A stretch of 44,059 nt of DNA from Deltaproteobacteria bacterium (GTDB lineage Bacteria; Myxococcota_A; Polyangia; JAAYKL01): positions 1 through 44,059 of the forward strand of contig JAKQNG010000039.1 in assembly GCA_029565915.1 (NCBI GenBank), given 5' to 3'. Both the position numbers and the translations under genes were made by a program. Under the pieces are notes generated by a model, which was not told where the DNA came from, made no database searches, and saw only the letters and a list, made by a program, of their open reading frames with translations. Within the stretch, counting starts at the first letter, position 1. Each line of letters opens with the position of its first letter. This document shows, in pieces, positions 32,032-39,902 of the stretch.

Positions 32032-33738
32032 TCAGACCAGCATGCTGGGATTGGGTTCGATGATCACGCTGTTGCGGTCCAGTTCTTCGAGTTCTTTGAA
32101 CAGGTCTTCGCATTCGGGACGGCCCTTGAAGTGGCTCGCGAGGTAGTCCGCAGATTCTTCGAGCTTCATCGAGTAGGTTTCCCGCTCCTTGACCTTGGCG
32201 GCGAGGCGGCGCTGGCCCGCCACTAGATCATCGTCGGAGGTGGTGGTCTGGCGATCGAGCTGACGCCGGTATTCCTCCAGCTGGGTGTCGATCTGCCGGG
32301 CCTCTTCCTGCCACTTGGCAATCTTGGATTCCACCTTGGCCACCGCTTCGGAGCGGGACTGCCGACGGGCGGCCATGGCGCCGGCCTTTTCGTAGGCGTC
32401 CCGCAGGTGGGCGCTCATTTCGTCACGTCCCTTGTCGATGGAGGAGATGATGTCCCTCGCCTGCTTCAGCTCCCGGTCCGCATCTTCGTAATCTTTCTTC
32501 AACCGTTCCAGATCCACCCGGGCAGCGGCGATTTCCCGCTTCAGTTTCGACTTGGCCCTGGAGAGGTCTTCAATGCGTCGACCGAGCTGTGCAGAAAAGT
32601 CCTTGGTGCGCCCGCGCAGTTGCTCGTTGCGCCGCGCTTCCGCCTGCAGTTCGCCATCCAGTCGGGTGGAGGCGGCGGCGAGTCGCCAGATGCTTTCGAT
32701 GGCCTTCATCACCTGGGACGGGCCCGCGCCCCCCGGATAGGCGGTGGCCACCATCCGTCCGAATACGGTGGCCTTCAGGGCCCAGGCGGCCACGTCGTTG
32801 AGCCCCGCGGGCGAGAATGTGCTGATGACACCCGAGTTGTCCCGACGCGGTTCGCTGTTGTTCGATGCCACCCATGTGGCCACGGTGGGCGGCGCGACCC
32901 GCCGCTGGAGGGATTTTATTTTTTCGAGGAAGTGATGGGCATCCCGGAACCGGTTGGCGGGATCCTTTTCGAGGAGCATGGCGATGGTTTCGGATACGGA
33001 CGGATCCAGTGACGGGTTCACGTCCATGGCGATGAGGGGTTTCTGGTGCTTGTGCGCTTCGATGAAGCCGTCCCGATCCTTGGCGTTGTAGGGAAGTCGT
33101 CCCGTCAGCATCTCAAAGAGGATGACGCCCATGGAATACAGGTCGGACAGAGGTGTGGCATCTTCGCCTCTCGCCTGTTCGGGCGACATGTACTCGGGTG
33201 TGCCGAATATGGCGCCCTTGGCGGCAAGCCGTCCGTCCTGGGAGAGACGGGCCAGTCCGAAGTCGATGACTTTTACAAAATTCTTGCGTCCCGAACGGTT
33301 GATCAGGTGAATGTTGTCGGGCTTCAGGTCCCGGTGGACGACGCCCAGATCGTGGGCGCGGGCGAGGGCTGCGGCGATCTGCTCCATGATGTCGAGGGAG
33401 GTGTCCAGATCCATGGGGCCCCTTGCGATGAGGCTGGACAGGGCGTCTCCCACCAGGAGTTCCATCACCAGGTAGGCGAGCCCGTCTTCGGTTTCGCCGA
33501 AATCCGAGATGTCCACGATGTTGGCGTGGTTGATCCGGTTGGCGGCCCTGGCTTCCCGCAGGAACCAGGCCCGGAAGTGTTCTTCGCCCCGCTTTTCGGG
33601 CTGCAGGATCTTGATGGCCACCACACGGTCAATGAGCAGGTGTCTGGCCCGGTACACAGCGCCCATGCCGCCGACGCCCAGACGGGATTCCAGTCGATAT
33701 CGATCGGCGACCACGCGACCCAGCAATCGGTCTTTCAT
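32032..33738 (-). CDS. Hanks-type Ser/Thr protein kinase with C-terminal coiled coil
   Basis: This 568-residue protein has a complete kinase domain to about residue 280: glycine loop GVGGMGAVY, catalytic lysine in VAIKIL, HRDLKPDN, DFG, and SPEQA with a T-rich activation loop. After a linker, residues about 370-550 are a long coiled coil rich in Glu, Lys and Arg. No transmembrane helix was seen, unlike many bacterial kinases. Targets are unknown; the FHA protein at 22924-23817 is one possibility. GAGGAC precedes the ATG. The next upstream gene lies 39 nt away. Confidence 0.9.
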   Translation of the reverse strand: MKDRLLGRVVADRYRLESRLGVGGMGAVYRARHLLIDRVVAIKILQPEKRGEEHFRAWFLREARAANRINHANIVDISDFGETEDGLAYLVMELLVGDALSSLIARGPMDLDTSLDIMEQIAAALARAHDLGVVHRDLKPDNIHLINRSGRKNFVKVIDFGLARLSQDGRLAAKGAIFGTPEYMSPEQARGEDATPLSDLYSMGVILFEMLTGRLPYNAKDRDGFIEAHKHQKPLIAMDVNPSLDPSVSETIAMLLEKDPANRFRDAHHFLEKIKSLQRRVAPPTVATWVASNNSEPRRDNSGVISTFSPAGLNDVAAWALKATVFGRMVATAYPGGAGPSQVMKAIESIWRLAAASTRLDGELQAEARRNEQLRGRTKDFSAQLGRRIEDLSRAKSKLKREIAAARVDLERLKKDYEDADRELKQARDIISSIDKGRDEMSAHLRDAYEKAGAMAARRQSRSEAVAKVESKIAKWQEEARQIDTQLEEYRRQLDRQTTTSDDDLVAGQRRLAAKVKERETYSMKLEESADYLASHFKGRPECEDLFKELEELDRNSVIIEPNPSMLV

Positions 33739-33777
33739 TTTGTCCTCATGAGATTGGGCTGCACAGCACTCATTTGA

Positions 33778-34209
33778 TTACAGGTTGTTCAGCAGGAAAT
33801 TCGCCAGCAGTTCCTTGTCGTCCGAATCTGTTTCACCGGCGCGGGTCTTCACTGCTCCGGCGATGTTGTCGCCCTTGATGCCGGTTGCAGCGGCCTGCGC
33901 GGTCCGGTTGACGACCGGTACTCCCGTGAACCCCTGCACCACCTGGTAGGCAGAATCCTTGATGATGACCGAATCCATGTAGTGTTCGGCGCCGCCGGAG
34001 ACAAGGGTTTCCACTTCTTTTACCCGACCGAGCAGGGAGTGGCTGTCCTGGCCGTCGCCCACATCCGTCACAAAGAGGACCGCCTGGCGGATGCGGTATT
34101 TTTTCTGTTCTTCGACAATGGTGAGGACATCTTCCTCAATGACGGCCTTTTCGTCGACCACCCATTCGTCCATCATCTCCTGCGGCCAGAACAGACGATT
34201 CTCTCCCAT
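33778..34209 (-). CDS. Uncharacterised protein upstream of the kinase
   Basis: This protein of 143 residues has a mixed alpha/beta sequence with an aromatic N-terminus (RLFWPQEMMDEWVVDEKAVI). It contains a VLFVTDVGDGQDSHSLLGRV stretch and an acidic C-terminus. No signal, membrane segment or known motif is visible. GGAGA lies 7 nt before ATG 34209. Its tight linkage to the kinase suggests a substrate or regulator, but this is only positional. Confidence 0.6.
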   Translation of the reverse strand: MGENRLFWPQEMMDEWVVDEKAVIEEDVLTIVEEQKKYRIRQAVLFVTDVGDGQDSHSLLGRVKEVETLVSGGAEHYMDSVIIKDSAYQVVQGFTGVPVVNRTAQAAATGIKGDNIAGAVKTRAGETDSDDKELLANFLLNNL

Positions 34210-34302
34210 CTGAATTCTCCAATGATAACGGCCAATTTCGAACCCTGACGATACGGGAAGGCCCGATTCTTGTACAGAAATATAATGCAAATCCTGTGCG
34301 GT

Positions 34303-34599
34303 TCAAACCGGCGGAAGGTCATCTCTTTCGAGCAGGTGGCGGACCAGCGGCGGGACAAAGATATCCCCCAGGTCGAAGCGCCGGAGGTTGTCGGCGATGA
34401 CCGCGCATTTCTGTCCCGCGTTGAGGGATGCGTCGACGATGAGGAGATTGCGGTCCTTCAGCCGGCACAGGCCTCCCGGCGAATGAGACTGATTTGTGGC
34501 TCCCAGGATGGGTTCGTAGCGGATGGTGATATCCAGGCGACCGGCAGTCTGTTCGAGGAGAGCAAGGAGGATGTCCGGATCGTTGGCCAGGTGCAGCAT
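34303..34599 (-). CDS. Uncharacterised small protein
   Basis: This protein of 98 residues has a GGLCRLKDRNLLIVDASLNAGQK core and an IFVPPLVRHLLE end. I recognise this as a pattern seen in conserved hypothetical proteins, without a known function. GGGAG lies about 10 nt before ATG 34599, and the thyX stop is 14 nt upstream, so the two are probably co-translated. Confidence 0.6.
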   Translation of the reverse strand: MLHLANDPDILLALLEQTAGRLDITIRYEPILGATNQSHSPGGLCRLKDRNLLIVDASLNAGQKCAVIADNLRRFDLGDIFVPPLVRHLLERDDLPPV

Positions 34600-34613
34600 G
34601 CCCCCGGTCTCCC

Positions 34614-36107
34614 TCACTCCGCGGCGGGCGCGGCGGGATCCATGGCCGGCCGGCGGCCGAACAGGGCACAATAGCGCTCCACGTAGCTGTCCTTGCCGCA
34701 GAGGAGCAGGGTGGAGAGGGGCATGGCCCGCTGTGCCTGTTCGCGCATGACGGCAGCCAGCCGGCGGATATCCCACTGGGCGTGGGCGTCCTCCCGCAGG
34801 CGGCAGAAATGGTAGAGGTCCCGCAGGTTGGTCGTCACCACCACCCGGCGCCGGTGGGCGTTGGTCAGGGCATAGGGCGCTGCGTCGGGCTGCTGTGCCA
34901 GAATGTCTGCGAACAGGGCTGCGGCCACTTCCCCGTGGGCGCGGAAGGCATCGGCCAGGCCCGCCTCCTCCACCGCGGGGGGAACGGTGAGGCCCAGGGA
35001 CGGCAGGTAGGACTGTGCGCTCTGGGACATCATCCGGTGGCGTTTCAGTTGTCCGTAGGCGGCTGCCGATATCTGCACCTCAAAGGTGAGCTGGATGTGT
35101 TCGAATTCGCGCGGCGGTGCGTCGTAGAATTCCATCCGGGCAAAGGCGGTCTCAAATACCTTGCGCAGGGCGGCGTCATCCATCGCGGTTACCGTTTGCA
35201 GGCACGTGGACATGGACAGACTGGAGGCGCAGTGGAGCAGGGCGGCGGCCACGCGTCGATCCGCATCCGGCGTGCAGTGGATGAGGGAAGCGTCAGAGGC
35301 GGTCGGTCCGTCTGTCTGCGCCGGCAGCGCGCAGCGGGCCAGGGAGGACAGGTCGCTGCGGGTTTCCACGTCGAAGGGAGATGGTTGCGTGAACAGCAGG
35401 ATGGACGGCGCTACCGCAACGGCGGCGTCGTAGAACTGCTTTGCCAGATCGCGCACTTCCTCCAGGGGAGCGGCATTCAGTCGCTTGATGATCAGCTCCA
35501 GGTTGCGGGCGTTGGCGGTGAAACCGAGCTGGCCGCTGGTGCACAGGAGGGTGGCATAGCGGGCGTCTTCCTTGGCCCAGCCGTCTACCAGGACGCTTCC
35601 GGCGCGGGTGGCGACCAGATCTGCATGGCGCTGCTGCAGCCGGGCGAAGATGGTCCGGTGCAGTTGTTCGTAGATGCGGGCCTGATCCGCGATGAGGTTG
35701 CGCAGCCGGGGCTCGAAGGGCGTGCCCGCCAGTTCTCCGGGCATGACGAAATCGTTGTCGAGGGTGATGTAGCGCTGGCTTTTTTCGGTGAAGGAGCAGA
35801 GCCGGAAGTGTTCGAGATACTCGATGGCCAGCCGGGAAATGCCGAGGATATCAAAGTTGAACACCGCGTGTTCGGCAACCGAATGGTGTCCCATGCCGAA
35901 GATGATTTTCCGGTTGGACTGCCGCGCCTTCTCCACCTCGGTGAGGGCCTGGGCCCGCAGTTCGTTGACGGGGGCGGGATTGCGGCTGATGCGGGCGTAG
36001 GCAGCGGACAGGACCTCCGGCGTGAGTTTTTCGGCGGCGACGCCGGCAGCGCGGGCTTCGTCGATGACCGAGGCGTCCAGGTTGAAACCGGCCAGAATCA
36101 CTTTCAT
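34614..36107 (-). CDS. thyX: FAD-dependent thymidylate synthase, long two-domain type
   Basis: This protein of 497 residues consists of two ThyX-like halves. ThyX transfers a methyl group to dUMP using methylene-tetrahydrofolate, NADPH and FAD. The first half has GHHSVAEHAVFNFDI and EHFRLCSFTEKSQRY. The second has RHRMMSQSAQSY, close to the ThyX motif RHRxxSxNEQSxRY. Neither half has the full motif, so the active site may be composite. Long ThyX of about 500 residues is known from Chlamydia. ATG 36107 has GAGG 10 nt upstream; a GTG at 36122 is an alternative. Confidence 0.85.
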   Translation of the reverse strand: MKVILAGFNLDASVIDEARAAGVAAEKLTPEVLSAAYARISRNPAPVNELRAQALTEVEKARQSNRKIIFGMGHHSVAEHAVFNFDILGISRLAIEYLEHFRLCSFTEKSQRYITLDNDFVMPGELAGTPFEPRLRNLIADQARIYEQLHRTIFARLQQRHADLVATRAGSVLVDGWAKEDARYATLLCTSGQLGFTANARNLELIIKRLNAAPLEEVRDLAKQFYDAAVAVAPSILLFTQPSPFDVETRSDLSSLARCALPAQTDGPTASDASLIHCTPDADRRVAAALLHCASSLSMSTCLQTVTAMDDAALRKVFETAFARMEFYDAPPREFEHIQLTFEVQISAAAYGQLKRHRMMSQSAQSYLPSLGLTVPPAVEEAGLADAFRAHGEVAAALFADILAQQPDAAPYALTNAHRRRVVVTTNLRDLYHFCRLREDAHAQWDIRRLAAVMREQAQRAMPLSTLLLCGKDSYVERYCALFGRRPAMDPAAPAAE

Positions 36108-36193
36108 GTGGAATAACCTCACTGATGTTCAGGCATTTTCGATGTTGAAGGAAACACCTTTGATGGGGAGTTTCAAGAAAAAAAGCCGGACCG

Positions 36194-36382
36194 TCAGGTG
36201 TCTTCGCCGTCGGTGTCGTCGGCCGGTGCCGCTGTGTCCCCTGCCCCGTAGCACAGGGAATCCGTGTCGCAGATCCAGCCGTCGGGACATTCGGAATCGC
36301 TGGTGCATGCCATCTGTCCCTCGGGTGGTTTCACCGAGCAGGCACTGAGGATCAGAATTGTCGCGGCCACAATGATGCGCAT
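36194..36382 (-). CDS. Tiny lipoprotein with Cys-rich module
   Basis: This 62-residue protein has a lipobox (LILSAC, cysteine 15) and a small CTSDSECPDGWICDTDSLC module, typical of Cys-rich surface modules in this type of genome. It ends in an acidic tail. AGGAAG lies 4 nt before ATG 36382, and the thioesterase stop lies just upstream. Confidence 0.65.
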   Translation of the reverse strand: MRIIVAATILILSACSVKPPEGQMACTSDSECPDGWICDTDSLCYGAGDTAAPADDTDGEDT

Positions 36383-36393
36383 GATGCTTCCTG

Positions 36394-36822
36394 TCATGGT
36401 TTGGCCTGCGGGTACTGCAGCTTCAGGATGGCACATACCCGCTCCGGCAGTTCTTTCATGGGTTTGAAGGTCGTCCGTTCGATGGCCGCGTGAACGGTGG
36501 ACGCCTCACAGCACAGGGTCTGATCGGCGCGCTTCCTGACGAGGTAGCGGACCGTGTAGCTCGACTGGCCGGCGACGGCGGTGGCCACGATGACTTCCAC
36601 TTCGTCGCCGAACCGCAGGGGCGCACGGAAATCCGCTTCCGCGTGAACCAGTGGAAGGATGTAGGGGCCGGACGAAATGCCCGCCGCCAGATCGAGCCCT
36701 TCCTGCTCAAGGAATTCGAAATAGGCGTCGTGGCAGTATTCGAGGAATTTCGGGAAGAAGACGATGCCCGCCGCGTCCACGTCCTGCAGGCGGATTTTTC
36801 GGAATGTCCGGTAGAGTGCCAT
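36394..36822 (-). CDS. YbgC-like acyl-CoA thioesterase (hotdog fold)
   Basis: This protein of 142 residues matches the 4-hydroxybenzoyl-CoA thioesterase/YbgC family. The conserved start VDAAGIVFFPKFLEYCHDAYFEFL contains the catalytic Asp region (DVDAAGIVFFP), and the central hotdog strands follow. It probably hydrolyses acyl-CoA thioesters. YbgC genes commonly lie beside Tol-Pal genes, which are not seen here. An extended -10 (TGC then TATAAA) ends 6 nt before the ATG. Confidence 0.85.
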   Translation of the reverse strand: MALYRTFRKIRLQDVDAAGIVFFPKFLEYCHDAYFEFLEQEGLDLAAGISSGPYILPLVHAEADFRAPLRFGDEVEVIVATAVAGQSSYTVRYLVRKRADQTLCCEASTVHAAIERTTFKPMKELPERVCAILKLQYPQAKP

Positions 36823-36828
36823 GGCCGC

Positions 36829-36837
36829 TTTATAGCA
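36829..36837 (-). promoter_or_regulatory. Extended -10 next to the thioesterase start
   Basis: On the minus strand TGC followed by TATAAA ends 6 nt before the ATG at 36822. TGTACA lies about 16 bp upstream as a poor -35. Confidence 0.45.
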
Positions 36838-36910
36838 CGGTCGTCACGTTTGTACATGTGACTGTTTTCCCTTTAAAATTCAACGTGAAGAAAATACACT
36901 CGCTCCATTC

Positions 36911-39142
36911 ATGACAGAGGTGCCAACCAGAATCGGCGTCATTGTTTCGTCCCTCCACGAGCCCTGTCAGTCATTGCTGTGGAAGGGCGTCTACCGGGCG
37001 GCCCGGGCCCGGGGCGTGGAAGTGGTCACCTTCGTGGCAACGTCCCAGGATCGGGTGGACAGCCTCGACATGCACTTTCAGGTCGTCCGTGACTTTGCCC
37101 TCAACAGCCATCTGGACGGTTTGATTCTGTTTGCCGGCGCCATTGCGGAATTCGTCGAAGAAGACTTTTTGCAGAAACTCTGCGCCGAGTTGCTGGCGCT
37201 GCCCATGGTGAGCCTGTCCTACGAGGTGCCGGGCGCGGCCTGCATCCTGCCCGACAACGCCTCCGGCGTGGCGGAAATGGTCGACCATTTCATCAATCAC
37301 CACGGCTATCGCAATATTGCGTTTGTCAAAGGGCCCCCGGGGCACGGGGAGGCGGAGGCCCGGTTTGACTCCTACCGGAAGGCCCTCGACAGTCACCACA
37401 TCGAATACAATCCCGCCCTGGTGCTGGAGGGTAACTTCTCGGCCCGTTCGGGCGTCAACGCGGTGCGCTCGCTGTACTCTTCCCGCACGCCCTTCGATGC
37501 GGTGATGTGCGTGGACGACGAGACGGCCATCGGCGCCATTTCGGAGCTGAAGAAGCGCGGTGTGCACATTCCCACGGATGTGGCAGTGGCCGGCTTCGAC
37601 GACATCGCGGATGCCTCCATCGTCCTGCCGTCGTTGTCCACCATCAAGCAGCCCCTGTTCCAGATGGGGGGCCTCGCGCTGGAGACCATCGTCCAGAAAT
37701 TGCGCGGCGAAACCGTGCCCGCCGTTGAGGTCCTTCCAACGACCGCCGTGTACCGGCGTTCCTGCGGCTGTTTCCCGAGCACCATCCGGGAATCCACACC
37801 GCCGTCCGATCCGTTGTCGGCCTTCATGAATCGCGACGAGCTGCTGGTCCGCATCCGGCGGCGGGTGGGCAATGTGCTGGGCCTGAACCTGTTTTCGCCA
37901 ACGGCGGATGAGCTGATCCTCCGCAGCCTGCGGGCCGTGGTGGAATCGTTCGAAAAGAACATCGAGCAGATGGACGCCCGCAATCCGTTTCTCAATGCTC
38001 TGGACATGTATCTGTTCCGTGTGGACGGGCTCGCCGGCGACATTGAGTCGATGCAGGCGCTGCTCATTGAACTGTCCATGTATGTGAACGCGCTGGATCT
38101 GGACCACCAGCACAGTGCCAACGGGAACAACCTGCTCCAGCAGGCGCAGGTGCTGCTGCGGGAACACAAGCTGCGCGCCACCCAGACAAGGAACATGGAA
38201 GAAGCCGCGTTCCAGCTGAAAATTCGCGAGACCTCCCAGAAGATTATCACCACGTTCGACCAGTCGCGGTTGCGTTACACCATTTCGGAAGAGTTTCCCC
38301 ACATTCACATCAACCGGTTCGTCTTTGCCCTGTATGATCAGGCCTCGGTCATGACGACGGATCGCTGGCGCTTTCCTTCAAAATCCCGGGTGGTTGTGGG
38401 GTTTGACCATGCGCGGGGCATCGCGGTGCCCGAAGAACACAGCGAATTCGATTCGGCCGACCTCTTTCCCGCCATCATGCGCCCTGCGGACGGGACGCCC
38501 CTCTATCCCATCTTCATGCCCCTGTTCTTCAAGGATGAGCAGTTCGGTTACGTGTTGTTCGACTACACGGACGATCAGCCGTTTTTCATGTATGAGGAGC
38601 TGCGGCTGCACATCGGTTCGTCGCTGAAGAGTTCGCTGCTCATGCAGGAACTGAAAATCCAGTCCATGGTGGACGAGCTGACGGGGCTGTATAACCGGCG
38701 CGGGTTTGTGACCCTCAGCCAGAAGATGATTGAATCGGCCCAGCAGGCGGGCGGTCGCCTTCTGGTGTTTTATGCGGATCTGGACGGCCTGAAGCAGATT
38801 AACGACCATTTCGGTCACGACGAAGGAGACGCGGCCCTGACCGGCGCCGCGCAGGTGCTGACAGACACGTTCCGCCGCAAGGACGTCATCGCGCGGATGG
38901 GCGGCGACGAATTCACGGTCATCATTCACATCGGGGATAACGCCGAGCCCGAAAGCCGCATTCTGCTGCGCATGCGCGACAAGATTGACGATTTCAACCG
39001 GTACGGCGGACGTCCCTTCTCCTTGTCCATGTCCGTTGGTTCCAGCTACTTCGAGCCGGACAGCGGCAAGTCCCTCGACGACATCCTCAAGGAAGCGGAC
39101 AACCGGATGATGGCCAAGAAGCGCAGGCACTATGAAGGGTGA
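36911..39142 (+). CDS. LacI-like sensor domain fused to GGDEF diguanylate cyclase
   Basis: This 743-residue cytoplasmic protein begins with a LacI/GalR-type sugar-binding fold (IGVIVSSLHEPCQSLLWKGVYRAAR..., VAVAGFDDIADASIVLPSLSTIKQP, about residues 8-275) without a DNA-binding domain. A helical middle region follows, then a GAF-like segment at about 440-570. A C-terminal GGDEF domain carries RMGGDEF and the inhibition site RRKD five residues before it. It should make cyclic-di-GMP in response to a ligand, perhaps a sugar, and be product-inhibited. A TACACT box lies 10 nt before ATG 36911. The YrdC-like gene follows after 5 nt. Confidence 0.9.
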   Translation: MTEVPTRIGVIVSSLHEPCQSLLWKGVYRAARARGVEVVTFVATSQDRVDSLDMHFQVVRDFALNSHLDGLILFAGAIAEFVEEDFLQKLCAELLALPMVSLSYEVPGAACILPDNASGVAEMVDHFINHHGYRNIAFVKGPPGHGEAEARFDSYRKALDSHHIEYNPALVLEGNFSARSGVNAVRSLYSSRTPFDAVMCVDDETAIGAISELKKRGVHIPTDVAVAGFDDIADASIVLPSLSTIKQPLFQMGGLALETIVQKLRGETVPAVEVLPTTAVYRRSCGCFPSTIRESTPPSDPLSAFMNRDELLVRIRRRVGNVLGLNLFSPTADELILRSLRAVVESFEKNIEQMDARNPFLNALDMYLFRVDGLAGDIESMQALLIELSMYVNALDLDHQHSANGNNLLQQAQVLLREHKLRATQTRNMEEAAFQLKIRETSQKIITTFDQSRLRYTISEEFPHIHINRFVFALYDQASVMTTDRWRFPSKSRVVVGFDHARGIAVPEEHSEFDSADLFPAIMRPADGTPLYPIFMPLFFKDEQFGYVLFDYTDDQPFFMYEELRLHIGSSLKSSLLMQELKIQSMVDELTGLYNRRGFVTLSQKMIESAQQAGGRLLVFYADLDGLKQINDHFGHDEGDAALTGAAQVLTDTFRRKDVIARMGGDEFTVIIHIGDNAEPESRILLRMRDKIDDFNRYGGRPFSLSMSVGSSYFEPDSGKSLDDILKEADNRMMAKKRRHYEG

Positions 39143-39147
39143 AGTGA

Positions 39148-39792
39148 ATGAAAGTTGTGTCGATTGCTAAGTTCCGTTCCAATCCCGACATCGTATTGCA
39201 GATTGTTGCCACACTGAAAGAGGGCGGCATCGCGTGCCTTCCCTCTCCGTCCGGATATCGGCTGATGGCGGACCTGCAGTCGGATCGCCCGGTGATGGCA
39301 CTGCTGCAGGCGAAGCGCCGGGTGAAGAACGCACCGGCCCTGGTGCTGCTGCCCGACCCGGCGGGTGTGGACCAGGTGGCGAAGGAGGTGTCGGCGGACG
39401 CCCGACGGTTGATGGATCGGTTCTGGCCGGGTCCCCTGACCCTGCTGGTGGCGCCGGGGGACGCGCTGCATCCCGGGGTCCGTCGGGCCGTGGCCAGGGC
39501 GACCGGCTGGATGGGCGTGCGGCTGGCCGACGATCCGGATACGGCCGCGGTGGTGTCCGCGTTCGGCGCACCGGTGCTGGTCTCGTCGGCGAATCTGTCC
39601 AATCGCACCGGCGCGTCGTCGGTGGCGCAGGTAAAAAAGAATTTCGGCCGCGTGGTCGCCCTGCTGGTGGATGCGGGGGATGTGGCCGGCCGGGTGACGT
39701 CCACGCTGGTGGATGTGACTGGCGATGCGGTGAAGGTGGTCCGGGAAGGGGCAGTGGACGAGCGCGACATCATGGCGGCGCTGGTCGGTTGA
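39148..39792 (+). CDS. YrdC/YciO-family protein (Sua5 fold), divergent
   Basis: This protein of 214 residues has the Sua5/YrdC/YciO fold: a WPGPLTLLV motif, a KRRVKNAPALVLL stretch and an IGVRL-like MGVRLADDP strand, followed by VLVSSANLSNRTGA. The usual PTDTVYGLG motif that binds ATP and threonine is changed to PSPSGYRLMADL. This is closer to YciO (SGYAL) than TsaC, so threonylcarbamoyl-AMP synthase activity is uncertain. It follows the GGDEF gene with little space. Confidence 0.75.
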   Translation: MKVVSIAKFRSNPDIVLQIVATLKEGGIACLPSPSGYRLMADLQSDRPVMALLQAKRRVKNAPALVLLPDPAGVDQVAKEVSADARRLMDRFWPGPLTLLVAPGDALHPGVRRAVARATGWMGVRLADDPDTAAVVSAFGAPVLVSSANLSNRTGASSVAQVKKNFGRVVALLVDAGDVAGRVTSTLVDVTGDAVKVVREGAVDERDIMAALVG

Positions 39793-39902
39793 ACGATTCT
39801 TTTTTCAGATCTTTTCTTTCCGGCTTCCGTCCACACCCCCCATACGGGCACGGTACAGATGCCGGGCAAGGACGTCGCCAGCGGGCGAAGAAGAGGTGAA
39901 AC

